Positions 1-12,999 of a stretch of DNA of 64,000 nt are shown here, piece after piece; the first letter of the stretch is position 1; each line of letters begins with the position of its first letter. The notes beneath the pieces are model-generated. The model made no database searches. It saw only the letters and a list, made by a program, of their open reading frames with translations, and was not told the origin of the DNA. The position numbers were made by a program, and so were the translations under genes. Source of the DNA: Sclerotinia nivalis (taxonomy: Eukaryota; Ascomycota; Leotiomycetes; Helotiales; Sclerotiniaceae); the NCBI GenBank assembly GCA_029531795.1, contig JAPEIS010000001.1, forward strand, positions 434,001 through 498,000. Direction: 5' to 3'.

Positions 1-40
1 TTTGCATCCGAACCCTCAAGTCTATCCGGCCATTACGAAA

Positions 41-1879
41 TTACTCATCTTTTTTCGCAACGTAGTAATAGTAATGTTTTGCACTAGGTTGTACTCTAGC
101 TTCTAGTTCCGATGGTTTTCGCTTCTGAAGTACTCTTGCACTCAATAAATCCTGGACAAATTTCTCGATGCAATCTAAAGCGACATCTAATGTTAATGAC
201 TTATTTGGTCGGGCGCATTTCATCAAAGCCTGTTCGGGGATCTGTGTTAGGAATCGACCGGATATACCGAGTTTATTCTTTGCGGTGGGAGAGTTCAATT
301 GCATGATGATGTTGAGTAACTTGCCGGTGGCAGAATCGTTCTGGAAGGCTGAATAGAGCGTGGCTTCTTGCCAGGATTGTATCAACTGCGTGGGATCGAG
401 GAGGGTCGATAGATCGGCAATGATGATCTCTCTTCTCACGAGCTCTAACACACTGGCTTTTAAGATCTTGTATTGGGATTCCTCCGATGGTGGCTGAAAT
501 GGAATTTGAATGGCGCATCGATCGACAAATGCTTCGTCAAGACAATCGATCATGTTTGAAGTCGACATGAAAACAACATTTGGACATGTCATGACCCGAT
601 CGAATCCAGTGAGTAGAGCATTGGTAGCTCGTAGTGAATCTTGAGCTTCTCCATGCATAACACCAGAGTGCCTGGATACAGCAATGGATTCAACCTCATC
701 AATCAATACAATGATGATGCGTCTTGGGTCGTTTTGGCACATAATTTTGACCTTGGTAAGTAAATCATCGACTTGAGTCGCACTTTCGCTATAGTATTTG
801 GATAGAAGAGTCGCTGTCTTGACTTGGATGAGTTTCGTATGTGGAAATGTTTCGACCAAACGAATGGCTAATCGTTGTGCAATTGCTTGGCAAATTGTTG
901 TCTTTCCAGTTCCTGGAGGACCTAAAATTGACGAGGCACCACCTAGCCATCATTGCACAAATGGCAATGATGGTCATTGGCAGCCCCATAAACATTAGAA
1001 TTAACTCTAACTATTACGAGTGCCGTGGATTGTGAAGGACCCACCATAAAACAAAGCCATTGGATTCATTCTCTTCTTTGCAGGTCCAGCATCCGCGGAA
1101 AAGGTGACTATTTGACGTCAATCAGCATTCAACGAACATTAATATTCCAGAAAGATGTACGTACGCATGTTTGATATCATCCACGAGAGATCTTCCTTGT
1201 GATTTTGATCAAATATAAGCCTGTGCAGTATTAGCCGACAAGAACGTTTGATGTACATTATTTCAAATTTACTCCTCCCATTTACCATCAAAGTCGTGAT
1301 GAGGCATATCGAAAACTTCAGCAGATGGTATCTCTGGATCATCATATGCATCATTTGAATTCGTGCTATCGGAGCCTTCAAATGAACGTGGTGGTGGTGG
1401 TGGAACACCATGCATCTTGTAGACACAAAAACGGCTCAATACATCTCGAAGTGTAAGATGGCTTGGTTTTTCTTGATTTTCAATGGCAATGATCTCGACT
1501 GGTACTAGAGACTCTATCTCTTGACTCGCCCATAACTTCCAAGCATCACTCAATTCTGTAGATGAGAGATAAGAGTTTATTCCAACAACGAAAATCATAT
1601 CATGCAGGAAGACTTACGTGCGAGGAGAGGCAACATGTCAATATCAATGTTGCAGATGATATTCTCAACTTCTAGCTCTTGTATGAGTTCAGAGAGTTGA
1701 GTGTGAGCCTAATGTATCAAGTGTTAGTTGGACTATCAAACCGAAATTGGGATTTTCTTTCTCCGTACAAGTTTCAAGTGATTGGAATTCAATTCATCCT
1801 CGATACACGTTCGGAGTCTTGCCTCAAAAATGACAGTGGGCCTTTCAGAAATTGGCAGGGTGGGACCATTATTCTCCAT
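41..1879 (-). CDS. pch2: Pch2/TRIP13-type AAA+ ATPase (pachytene checkpoint)
   Basis: Probable HORMA-remodelling AAA+ ATPase. The family acts in the nucleus on meiotic chromosome-axis HORMA proteins and on Mad2 in the spindle checkpoint. Six exons read on the minus strand: 1879-1769, 1708-1618, 1555-1273, 1220-1165, 1107-1045 and 921-41. They total 1485 nt and give 494 aa. The Walker A motif GPPGTGKT (about residues 202-209) is rebuilt exactly across the last intron. Walker B LIDEVES (about 273-279), sensor-1 STSN (about 322-325) and the arginine-finger region AFVDRC follow. Before Walker A, the PHHDFDGKWEE segment matches the family's conserved F-x-G-x-W stretch. The start is the only Met fitting exon 1. 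Length is normal for the family and nothing is broken. The family call is firm; the meiotic role is taken from the family. Confidence 0.9.
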
Positions 1880-2768
1880 TGTGACTCGATTTATTATCTC
1901 ACTTTTATCATATCAGAGGTACGATGGTAATATAAGTGAGAATCGATGTTGATGTGAGGAGTATCAGTAAAATAGAGTTTGATGAGATGAGGAAGAGTAC
2001 GGGTTAATGAAATGTAAATGTATAAAAATGAGGATGGTTGCATGAAAACATAGATGGGAAAGTGAAGGTGAAGGAGAGGGTGAAGGATAAAATGTACATG
2101 ATGAAAAATCACGCTAGAGGGAGGAATAGGTAGGTAGGTAGACGACGGGGAAATACCAAGTATTGCTTAAGTAACACCTGACTGATTGACTTACAATTAG
2201 ACTACCTAGTAGTATTTGGTAACTTTGGCATCTATTAATGGAACCAATTGTTTTCTGTTTTCTGTTTTCTTGAGGCTTTATTGAACTCTCCGTCCAAATA
2301 TCTACCTAGTAAGCGGCTTTTACAGTTGATTTGAACATCATGAGGTTTATTCTCGACTATGCCGCCTAGGTAGATGAGAACAGAACCGTTCAATGTTCAC
2401 GTAGAGTTTAAACATTTGAATCGTATCTACCTAGATACAAACTTGATGCTTTGAAAAGGATGAGATAACATAGCTTGGGTATATGTATGGGATTACCTAT
2501 AAGACAATTACTGAATATCATCTCCATCATGTCCGATCTGAACAATATCTGCCTGAATAAGCTCTGTTGTGTTTTAAAAGACCGTATGTAAATGAAGCAC
2601 CTCTCGTAACCATCTAACACTGCAAAAAGTATACTACTTACTCACTCTGTCCGATATATATCATCCAATCTCTCCCTTACTCTCTCATCTATCTTTCTAT
2701 CCTATACAAATCTCCCCTCCAAAAATCTTTCCCAAAACCCCAAATATCGAAAAGAATCCAAAAAAAAT
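1880..2768. other. Intergenic, no gene seen
   Basis: Shared upstream region of the Pch2 gene and downstream flank of the tRNA. It holds a TAGG microsatellite near 2127-2142, a TTTTCTG-type repeat near 2251-2272, and four copies of a CTACCTAG-like word (about 2205, 2300, 2368, 2428). Open frames here are short and show no family resemblance. A T8 run on the minus strand at 2760-2767 is the likely Pol III stop for the tRNA. Confidence 0.6.
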
Positions 2769-2890
2769 GTCCGGCACGAGGAATTGAACCCCGACCTTCC
2801 GAAACCTTTCTAAAGGTCAACATTCACCATGTATAAGGTATGAATATGAGTAATGGGAGACGGAAATGCTAACTATTACACCATGCCGGA
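2769..2890 (-). tRNA. Intron-containing tRNA, Glu-type body with apparent CCC (Gly) anticodon
   Basis: A full cloverleaf folds on the minus strand. The acceptor stem TCCGGCA/TGCCGGA is perfect, the D arm starts GTGT, the T arm is CGGGG-TTCAATT-CCTCG (B box GGTTCAATTCC), and a T8 terminator follows. The gene is about 121 nt long, so an intron of about 49 nt sits after position 37. The body, starting TCC, resembles eukaryotic tRNA-Glu. Counting from the D arm, however, the anticodon stem is TCCGT and the loop reads C-T-C-C-C-A, which puts CCC at positions 34-36 (reads GGG, glycine). A Glu(CTC) tRNA would have CTC there. The 3' half gives TCGGA, leaving a T31-T39 mismatch. The gene is certain; the amino-acid identity is not (Gly-CCC by count, Glu by body). 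Confidence 0.85.
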
Positions 2891-3582
2891 TTGTCTGTGC
2901 TTGATATAGAAGGAGTGGTTTTATTGGGATATAAAGGAAAGAATCGGAAAGGACTGATACTGATATCAAGGAGAGACGTTTTGCTCAACTAACACTCTGC
3001 CGGAGAGGGCTGCTGGCTTGCTAATTTGAGGTAGCGATATTCTTTTAAAGAACACTGGTTTATTAGTTTCTATGGAAAGAAAATATCAGATATGAGATAG
3101 AAATATATGAGGCTCCGCTTGGCCACTGGTACTGCTGTGAAGGCCTTCTCGCTTCACTCGATGAGGAATTGGGAGAAGAAGAACAGCGAGTCGATTTAGA
3201 TTGAAATGACATCAAACGTTAACCATTGATATGGGCATCGAATATCGTAGAGGAAATTAGACTCAATCATATATCCCAAAAAGACCAAACAATTCGTTGT
3301 CAAGAGGGTTTGGAAACGTCTTTAGAGTGAAGAGTACCTATTTGATGATGATGTGGGGTGCTTCAACATTTATGCGCACTCAACGTGATTGACCTCCCGT
3401 TCCTGGCTAAAGCCCAGCCCCGCTTACATAATAATAAGCTTGTGAATCCAACTCGTCATAGCTTGGCAATCCATCACCGCCTGTAGAAAAGATGGATTCT
3501 TAATTGTCTACTCGTATTTGTTTGTTTACTTTGTTGGTGATGTTTTCCTTTCAATAATCCGAAAGTCTGCCAAAAACTCATC
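2891..3582. other. Intergenic, promoter side of CSC1-like gene
   Basis: No supported gene. This is the upstream region of the channel gene starting at 3583. No family-like frame was seen on either strand. Confidence 0.55.
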
Positions 3583-6287
3583 ATGGCTTCCATCATGGAT
3601 GCCTCAAGAGCTCCAGAAAAGAATTGTACAGCATATGACCCTACAAATGTTGAAGGACAACAGACTGCGATATATGTTCAACTCGTCCTTTCACTAACCC
3701 TCGGCGTTTCTGCATTCTTTGGATTCTGTGTAAGTCATGACAAGAGTAGGTTTAGAAAGAACTTTTGCTAATGTTTGCAGATCCTGCGACCAAAATGGAA
3801 AAGTTTATATGCCGCGCGCAAAAGGCATGTCGATGCCGCCGCAAGTCTGCCAGAGCTGCCGGATACCTTTTTTGGTTGGATGCCTGTTTTGTATAGAGTT
3901 ACAGAAGAACAAGTCCTTGCATCTGCTGGATTGGATGCATATGTCGTATGTCTTGAGAATCTACTACTCCCGGATAAATGCACGATACTAATCTCATCTA
4001 GTTCCTATCCTTTTTTAAGATGTCGATGAAACTATTCGGGATCATGTTCATCATGGCAATTGCTATTCTTGCCCCAATCAATCAACACTTTTATTACGTA
4101 TTCGACCCGTTCGGAAATTCAACAAGCCCTCCAGATATTCCAGATTACTCGCGATTAGAGGGTTGGCATGGCGGATGGAATGATGCCTTAACTTTGGAGG
4201 CGCCAAAAGACTCCGACGACATACTACCTGAGACCAGCTACCTTTGGTCATACCTAGTGTTCACTTATGTCTTTACTGGACTCGCAATATATTTTATGAA
4301 TACACAAACCCACCGCGTAATAAAGATTCGCCAAGACTACCTTGGAAGCCAATCCACGATTACCGATCGAACAATTAAACTATCTGGAATACCAGTGGAG
4401 TTGAGGTCCGAAGAAAAGATCACCGAGTTCTTGGAGAAACTCGAAATAGGAAAAGTGGAAAGTGTAACTTTATGTCGTAATTGGAAAAGGCTCGATGATA
4501 TGATGGACAAGAGGGTGCAGGTTGTTAGGCGGCTAGAAGAGGCATGGACGGTATACCTAGGCCAGCAACAACGTTCAAGTATAGGGCCAATACGGACACA
4601 GCAGTCAACACCGGGAGAAGATGCAGAGGATGAGTCGCAAGGTCATGAGGGTGATAATTTACTAGGGACCAATCACATTACCTCGTATGACCAACCAAGA
4701 CCGACTACACGGATCTGGTACGGTTTTCTCAATTTCCAAAGTAGGAAAGTAGACGCGATCGACCACTACGAAGAACAGCTACGACAGCTAGATGACATGA
4801 TCACAGATGCGAGAAAGAAGGAGTACGAGCCTACAGCGCTTGCATTTGTCACTATGGACTCAATCCCTGCTTGCCAGATGGCCGTGCAAGCTTTACTTGA
4901 TCCAACCCCAATGCAGCTGATGGCAAGACCAGCTCCTGCTCCATCGGATATTGTTTGGACAAATACTTATCTGCCTCGATCCAATCGCATGATTCGTTCT
5001 TGGGCGATCACTCTCTTCATTCTCATCCTCACTATCTTTTGGCTCATTCCAGTGGCTGCTCTGGCAGGTCTCGTTAGTCTTTGTTCGATTCGACAAGTTT
5101 GGCCTGGGCTTGCAGATGTATTGGAAAGCCATGACATCCTTAAGGCTTTGGTTCAGACTGGCTTGCCTACACTTATTGTCTCGTTACTCAATTTGGCAAT
5201 TCCATTCTTGTATGACTACCTTGCAAATATGCAAGGATCAATCTCTCAAGGCGACGTAGAGCTTTCCGTCATATCGAAAAACTTTTATTTCACATTTTTC
5301 AATGTATTCCTGGTTTTTACGGTCTTTGGTGCGGCGAGCAAATTCTGGCCGGTCTTACAGGAGACATTGAAGGATACCACAAAGATTGCATATACTCTAG
5401 CCCAATCGATTTCCGATCTCTCCATGTTCTACACCAATTTCATCCTCTTGCAGGCTCTCGGACTTTTACCTTTCAGGTTGTTGGAATTTGGAAGTGTTTC
5501 CCTGTACCCTATCACATTAATGGGTGCCAAGACTCCTAGAGACTATGCTGAGCTAGTACAACCGCCGATTTTTAGTTACGGATTTTATCTGCCTTCAGCA
5601 CTTCTCGTCTACATTCTATGTATTGTCTATAGCATACAGCCAGCAGGATATCTCGTCCTCCTATTTGGGATGGCATACTTTGCTTTAGGCTATTACACCT
5701 ACAAATACCAGCTCTTATATGCTATGGACCATCCGCAGCATGCTACTGGGGGTGCTTGGCCTATGATTGTGTATCGTCTTCTTGTCGGCTTGGGCTTCTT
5801 TCAACTTACCATGGCTGGAGTAATTGCGCTAAGAAAGGCTTTCACCCCGGCTATACTTGTTGTCCCTCTGATACCATTCACAATCTGGTACAGTTATTAT
5901 TTCCGACGAAACTTCCAACCACTCATGAAATTCATCGCCTTGAGAAGTATCAGAAGAGATAGCAATCCAGACATTAATATCGCTGGCGAAGATATCGGCA
6001 TTAATAGACCTCCAGGACATATTCAGAGAGGTACTACCGTTGACGAAGCCAGGGAAAGAGGGACGAGATACATCAATCCAAGTCTCACTGTACCGTAAGT
6101 AACTTCATAGTAGAGCTACCTTTCCATACTGACAATACGTAGGTTAGAAAAGATTTGGATCAATAAGGCCCCAGATTCCGAGCCCAATGAAAGCACTCCA
6201 CAATTAGATCGTGAGGAATCTGCCGCAAGCTCTATAAGTCTTGGGGACACTCACATTTGGCGAGAAGCTAGTGACACAAATGTGTGA
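3583..6287 (+). CDS. CSC1/OSCA/TMEM63-family cation channel
   Basis: Predicted osmosensitive or mechanosensitive calcium-permeable channel of the CSC1 (DUF221, RSN1-like) family, in the plasma or an internal membrane. Four exons (3583-3729, 3781-3945, 4002-6094, 6143-6287; 2550 nt) give 849 aa. Exon 1 encodes the first membrane helix (IYVQLVLSLTLGVSAFFGFC). Exons 2-3 add two more, giving the N-terminal RSN1_TM part. The long cytosolic segment beginning TDRTIKLSGIPVELRSEEKI is the PHM7_cyt type, with an RNA-binding-like fold. About seven more helices (from about residue 430) form the RSN1_7TM block. The acidic tail is in the last exon after a 48-nt intron. The start ATG is followed by a continuous reading through all junctions. 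Length is typical of fungal members. Family is certain; ion selectivity is inferred. Confidence 0.9.
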
Positions 6288-6676
6288 TGAAGTTGTAAAT
6301 GATAGAATATCCTTTTGTTAGCTTGAGACATTTCTTTTAACGATAAATTTCATATTGATGGCATGAATGGAGTTTTTGGTATTGTTATTAAGAGAGGATG
6401 GGCCTTCCTTATGTAATTTGGCATTGTTTTAAGAATATACCCAATGCTCTTTCCTGAACAAATTGCTTCTTTCCTATTAGGCTTTATCTGTCCAGAACTT
6501 ATTATCTATTCTCATTCTTCCAATGCACATCGTGCATTTTCAAGAATTATCCTTTACCTCTTCATTGCAATTTAGTGCGATGATACAACAGTCTCCATAC
6601 CTAAAATATCATTTTTATTTCTTCAACATTCGTTAGTGAGAATCCTAAACAGTACAAAAATAAAAATTAAACAGTA
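6288..6676. other. Intergenic between CSC1-like and F-box genes
   Basis: AT-rich spacer carrying the 3' flank of the channel gene and the promoter of the next gene on the same strand. Nothing else is seen. Confidence 0.5.
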
Positions 6677-9600
6677 ATGCCAATAATTTCCTACCACTCA
6701 ACTATCATCAAGAACAGAGCCGCCCATCCGGGGGCTGTCGACACGACGTCTTCTCAGATTCTCTTATCAAGAGCGATCGCAGATCACAGTTCAACTTCTC
6801 GCCCGCCAGTTATCAGAAGACTATACTCTACAATTGCTGTCACGTCTGTTTACGAGTCCCCAACAAGTCATATCATGACGATTGGAGACGCGGCCAGCAC
6901 GTCGAAAGATGTAGGATTGGATGGTGAGCAAATGGGGGAGTATAGTGGTACGTAGCTCTTTAGCTGCTTGTGGGTGGTTTGCGACTAGAAGGGGTGTTCT
7001 AACGTTTTGATGTTTTGATGTTTTTAGGCCCCGCGAGCAGACGATACCCATCGGTTCCAGGAGTGGCTGATGCCTCTAAACGCCATAGTCTACGTGCAGC
7101 ATCCGATCTAGTAAGTTTACCTTCCTTGAATAACTATGTTCTTCTATCATAGCTGCGTGTGCTTTAGACCCCTAATAAAGTTTTGAGATTCGAGAACTAA
7201 CTTAGGAATTTGTAGGTCACTTCAATTAATGATACGGTTGTCGATCCCCCTTTCCCACTCAATCCGTGGGAACTTCCTCAACTTGATTCTGTCCTAGATG
7301 AACAAGAGAAACGTGATAAAGGAAAAGAAGTTGAACGTGGAAGAACATTGGAGCGAAGCCCAAGATATTCGAATCCTCTCGCAAAGGCCGAATCACGACC
7401 TCAAAGAAACAAAACAACCATTGAGGTGGATGGTCGGTCAATAAGAACACGCGATCGAAGCCAAACTCTTCATGAAAACCCAAACGATCCGTGCGCAATA
7501 TTTGATGACCAGGTATTGGAACCCTTAAGAGGTATAGCCCAACAAGATAGTTTTTCGGAAGTACTTAGCGGACATGCATCTCCAGCAAGTTTGAATGGCT
7601 CCCTCGACGCGAAAGAATTAAAGGGGCGACTTCGATCTAGAACTTCTGGGGGAAGCTCCCTGGGCTCAACTATATCTCCCATTGAACCACTCACTCGGAC
7701 AGTCACAACTGTTTACAATGATTCCTCTCCTGTTTCCCCAGACCCGACCTTACCAGTCGAATCTTCTTCTTATCGACTACCTAGTATTGATCGACTAGAA
7801 GAATCTGCTCGTCAATCGACATCATTCACTTTTTCAGAACTGCCAACGGAAATCATTCAACAAATATATGATTATCTTACACCTGCTGATTTCAATTCGG
7901 CGAGACATACATGTCGAACATGGTTTTTTACTAGTATAGATCGTTCCCTCCTTGAAAATATGATCCGGCGTGGAGGTTGGGAGTCTAGTTGTCAACAGGA
8001 AATCTCCGAGACAAAATGTGCGGCATTTAGACGTAGTTCCGAGTATGATTGGTTCATGAGTAAGCGTATCTCGAGAGAATGTGCTCTTGGGCCGAATTGG
8101 ATGGGGTGCGGAGTACCAGTAAATCCGGACAGGTTTCCACTAGAATCAAAACAGTCGGCATTTTTACCAGCTTCAATTGTGAATTTCACAGAAGTCGCTG
8201 TCCAATACAAGGAAACGACTCCTGCTGGAACTATTTTCACGGTGAGTAGCTGTGGAAAGTTCTTGATGGCTGCGAATGGTTGTTTAATCTATGTTTATGA
8301 ACTAAACAGGAGTCATCATGATGTGGATAATTGGTATGAAGTCCAACCTGGCTCTTTGCGTCCAGTCACTAGTATAATATGCCCACACAGAGTACTAGCT
8401 TGCAGTATGGATACCTCATCACATAGGTATGCAATAGCTGCTCTCCTCGATGGACGCATGGGTCTTGTGTGCGATATTTCTCTTAGCAATATTGCTCCAC
8501 CCACTTCTTCGGACCCTGAGACTGCGGGTCTTTCTTCGCAGCATTCGAGTTATTCAGACCTCTCACTGTCTCCTGGAAACGATTCTCATCATGGTGTCTC
8601 ATTTCTCGACCGCGTCAGTTTGGACAGTTCAGCTCCAGTTCAAAGGGCTGGAAGATCTACAACCGCTTTTGTTTTCCCTGGCATAGCTACAACTCGTAGT
8701 GGTGGTAGTTCTCCAGGGGTCGGGCAACGTCCAGATTATCATGAAGCGTCCAGATCAGCTAGTGCTGTAAAGAATTCTTATCCTCCTGAAGAAACCGGTC
8801 CACACTCCGTTGGAGCAGGAAGTCGAATGCGGAGTAAGCTACCACCCCGTAAAGATTCAAAAGTCGACATGAGAGAAATGCCTGTTGAAACCGGCCCGCG
8901 TTCAATATACAGAAACCTCTGTTCTGAAGACGATCCTCCTCGTTCAGTGGCCATCTGTCCTCAACGACGATGTGTGGCTTTTGGATGCTCGGCTGGTATT
9001 GAATTGCACTGGGTTGATGCTTTGACTGGGCAAGATCTGAATAGATGGTTTCCGCTTACTGCTCCTAGCGATTTTTTGTTTTTCTTACCTCCGCGGAAAA
9101 GTATAGACTCAGCGAAAAAGTTGAGGCTCATTAGTAGTAAGTAATTATCACTTTCAGAACCACCATGCCATGGGAATGGTAAAACACCAAATAAAACTTG
9201 GGCCTAGACTTTCACTCGCCAAATACCTTTGGCCAGATCACTAACCAATTTCCAGGTGCGGCTAGACCAAGTGAATGTGCAGCTGTACATGAGAGAGCAT
9301 ATGGAAGAAGACCACGAGGTGCTTCATTTTGGCAAAGAATCGGGTGGAGTGGAAGCCAGGGGGACAATAGCGAGGAAATGGAACATGCTCAGCAGATACT
9401 GGCACCAGTGGGAAGATTTCGGAGTGATTCTGGCAGAAGGGTCGACCATTCTGATCATTATCGTGCCGTACCACTTAGTGATGGTTATCATATTCTGTTT
9501 ACTGATCCAAGTACTGGAGCTCTTTGCTTGGGCAGTGATGCACCTGTCGGAGGACCTACCAAATTACTTCGCAAAGTTTGGTTCCAGGGACCAGAAGGTA

Positions 9601-10535
9601 GAGGTAGTCCAACAATCTATGCTGGAGGTTCTGACTTAAGGTGGGGAGTGAGAGTTGTGGCAGCATTTGGAAGTTGTACAGAACAGAGTATCTGGATGTT
9701 TTCCGTTCCCGGAGACGTATTTCATGCAGCTCAGAGCTCTCCAAACATACTGGAAAGTTCCGTTGTACACAAACGAAGCATTTCGAAGAATTCTAAAAAC
9801 ATGCAATGGCTGGACTGGTGGCCTGATGAGGGACTTCAAGCATGGCTCGATCTTATTCGGCATCCGGTACCGGGTATTCTTCCAGGGAATATGTGGCCAG
9901 TTAGGATCAAGGGTCAAAGAATAGGTACATGTTCTGGCATAGTTGATCTTGCAATCGATTCGAGTAATGGTATCACCATTTGGGCATTTAGTACGGATGG
10001 AATTGCTAAGATTTGGCATTTGGACGATGGAGAACATGGGGATTTTGCAAGATTAAGTGTATTGAGAGATGGTACAATCCGCGAAAATGATTACGAGGGT
10101 GATATTGAGTTGAGTGGTACATTTCTCACCTCTGAGATTCTTCAACACCGCTCAACAATAGAACAACAATCATTCGATGGAACCATGTCGCCAGATTTAG
10201 ATGGCACAATTTCTCCAGATACATCAACAATTATCACAGCACGAAGAGGTTCAGGCTGGAGTTACCAAAGTGTAAATTATGACTCGGATGGTGATGTAGT
10301 TATGGAAGATGTATATGGACCGGGAGTCGATATGCCAGCGACGTGGTCAAGGCCGGAAAGGGTATATGAAGAGGGCCGACCGGTTCAGGATCAACAGTAT
10401 CAGTATTTAATGTCCCGTTGGCCACGATCGGCGGTGGGGTATAGGAGGTGGTGGGAGAGGGCGGCGGTTAGTGGGGATTTGGCGAGGGTGGTGGAGGCGA
10501 GGGGAGTGACGAGGATTGAAATTGAAATTCGTTGA
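6677..10535 (+). CDS. Large F-box protein with WD40-like C-terminal half
   Basis: Probable substrate receptor of an SCF-type ubiquitin ligase. Four exons (6677-6947, 7028-7110, 7216-9136, 9256-10535; 3555 nt) give 1184 aa. The N-terminal third is Ser/Thr-rich and disordered. The F-box (FSELPTEIIQQIYDYLTP, about residue 324 onward) is clear. It is followed by beta-propeller-like stretches such as VAICPQRRCVAFGCSAGIEL and the conserved VPLSDGYHILFTDPSTG. The last intron restores the family reading ISSAARP across the splice. The reading ends in an Arg-rich helix and IEIEIR. The start is the least certain part: 6677 is the first in-frame Met, and the Met at about 6875 (MTIGDAAST) is an alternative that would shorten the protein by 66 residues. 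The target substrate cannot be told from the sequence. Confidence 0.8.
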
Positions 10536-12999
10536 GGGTGTGGCAAGGGGGGAGGGGGAATGGGATGGAGATGTGTTGATCAATTGCGCTTGTATGGGTG
10601 ATAACCCGGCACTATTCACAAAAGAACAGGTGAACAGGTGGGGGTGTATTTGTGTACTTGGTTTTGAGATGTGGTAGTTGATTATTGGAATGGGATTGAG
10701 TTAGTGTAAAATTGTAGAGATTGGATCAGAGAGAGCATACATATTATTATACCCTATGGCTTTCATTAAATTGTCTGGAACAATGGAACTATTATGCTGT
10801 GCTGTTGTTCGGAAGATCATAGTTGATGATGACCGAGTATGAAACTGGTGGGGGTGGATTGATTGTGTGGGCTGTGGGTTGGAAATGTGGATTGATCGTC
10901 GGGTTTCTCCTGAATTTAGGTACTACAGTATGTACATGGAGAAGTCTCGACGGTTCTTTGTCTTGCGAGAGTACTCGGTAGATAGGTAGACTTTGATTTT
11001 TGAGGGGATATTAGGTTAGTGATTGGGATTGATTGGGATGGGTGATGTGTATGTATGTATTGTATTGTATTGTGTGTACTTAGTATGTAGAAAAGAAGAT
11101 AACAAGGAAGCAAGCCGTGTAGGTAGATACAGGGTTTGATGTGAGGTTTCTATTTTCTTGTTATGTTGTTGAATGGTAAGACTTGCGTTGTATTTTGCAG
11201 CGTATGTACTCTGTCTAGGTAGGTACTCTTTACGGCTGAGGTCTATTCGGTCCGGAATATCAATGTATGTATCAGAGTAGAGTGGTAGAGTTGAGTAGTA
11301 TCGGGTGGATCTATCTATGCAGTACGTTTTTCAGCTCGGGAATCAGGATAGATTTCGGTGGGTCTTGTGTGCGTACTTGGATTGGGTGGATGGGTTGATG
11401 GGGTGAAACTTGAGATCGCTAAGGTTAATGTAATGTAATGTAATGTCGAGAGGCCTGAATGGCAGTTTTGGGTTGGATGGGAATGGTGTAGATGGATTTA
11501 GATTGAGGTTTTAATGTTTTAGATAGAGTATGCATAGGGAGAGGATTGGGTATGTAGGGGCTGTGCATCGTGCATCGTACGAGGTTTTGAGATCTTTCAT
11601 GTTTGGAGGCCTGAGTGGAACATGTAACATGTCCGTATATGTGAGTAGGGTGGAGATAAATGTACGGATCTACTCTGAGTATTTGGGCTTTTGACAGATT
11701 ACGAATTTCTCGTTATTTTCTTGGGTGTATTGATACAGGTACTGGTTTCAATTATTGCAAATCAAAGATCTTCAATGTCTGCACGCCTGAATGGATTCTT
11801 GGAAACAAAGCATACCCACGGAGGTGTTCGAGAAAAAGGAATATCTCCATTTGATCGACACTCAATCGTTTGCATCTATTATGAATTGACCACTCCTCGA
11901 CTTTTAACATGCTCAGATCCGCAAGCCTTGATTTCATCCACACATACACGCCATAATAATCCCTTAGCGATCGAATATAGGAGAGATCTTCACTGCTTCC
12001 ACGCCCAATGGAACATTTGGAACATTCGAAAAACAGGGTAAAAACCACACTCGAGTATTGCCGACGTGGCTAGAGATCGACACCAGGGTTTCGATTCTGG
12101 GTTAATAAATTCATCACATGATTAGACATTAGCGGTTAGTTACCTTCGTACGCCTTGCGCGCAAGGCGAACATTGATTCAAGTGACAACGAGGCGAACGA
12201 GGCTGTGAAGACAAGGGAATCCTTGATGAAAAGTGCCTAACGCCACTTGGATTTTTTTTTTGGAGGAGATGGAATCCGCGAATGGGAGCAGAGAAGATAA
12301 TGCATGATAAAAGGTGGGAATGTTAAATCTAGAATTTTGGAGGACTTCCTTGGAAAATACCTGGGGCTTTTTCACCCATGGACATCCTCGCGAATCATTA
12401 TTTGGGTAGGGCTAGAAGGGGAGATTTCCCGGTCCATCGCACGAGTCTTTGGAATTTAGTATCGCATCGATATGTTCATGTGACCCGGGCCAGATTTGGC
12501 ATTTTCTCTTTGCTTTTTTCGCTTGGTGACCTGCTATTTTCGTATTAAGGTTTGATTCCAGCTTGCCGATTGGTGCTATGCGAGTCCTGGATTCCGCGGA
12601 ATGATGCGTTTGTTATGATTGGGATTTGTTGATATAGGTGCATATCGTCATGATGCGTCCGGACCTTGGTATTTGGGAAGGGTTTTGGGGTTGCGTTTGG
12701 CTATCTATGGCTGCATGCTGAAGATTGGTAGGTAAGCTATGGTAAGGTGTGGAGACTGGAGTTGGGGTGGAGTTGAGGATATATATAGAGGGTTGGTACT
12801 CGGTCGGTGAAGAGGAAAGTTTTTTTTGAAGGTATATGAAGACGATTGTTCTTTGAGTGCAACATTGATTGATTAATTGCTACACACATACACGAAGAAG
12901 AAATTCATTGACGGTTTTGTTTAATATTTATTTATCGGTATCTTCGGACAGACAGACGGACACACAGATACAGGCAGTATATAAAGAAAAGAAAATAAA
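10536..12999. other. Long gene-free stretch (2.4 kb)
   Basis: No gene could be supported. The plus strand is purine-rich. Short tandem repeats include GTATT/GTATG units near 11049-11075 and TAATG units near 11429-11446. A TATATATAG box at about 12779-12788 and a pyrimidine/purine-patterned leader lie before the next gene. The small frames at 11660-12048 and 12178-12375 are on both strands, overlap and resemble nothing. Confidence 0.5.
12779..12788 (+). promoter_or_regulatory. TATA-like box
   Basis: ATATATATAG about 210 nt upstream of the ATG at 13000, the only strong TATA-type word in the proximal promoter. Assignment is by position only. Confidence 0.35.

Noticed and set aside
11660..12048. 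Overlapping frames on both strands in the 10.5-13 kb spacer
   Set aside because: Each is short, they contradict each other, and none shows family resemblance or a promoter.
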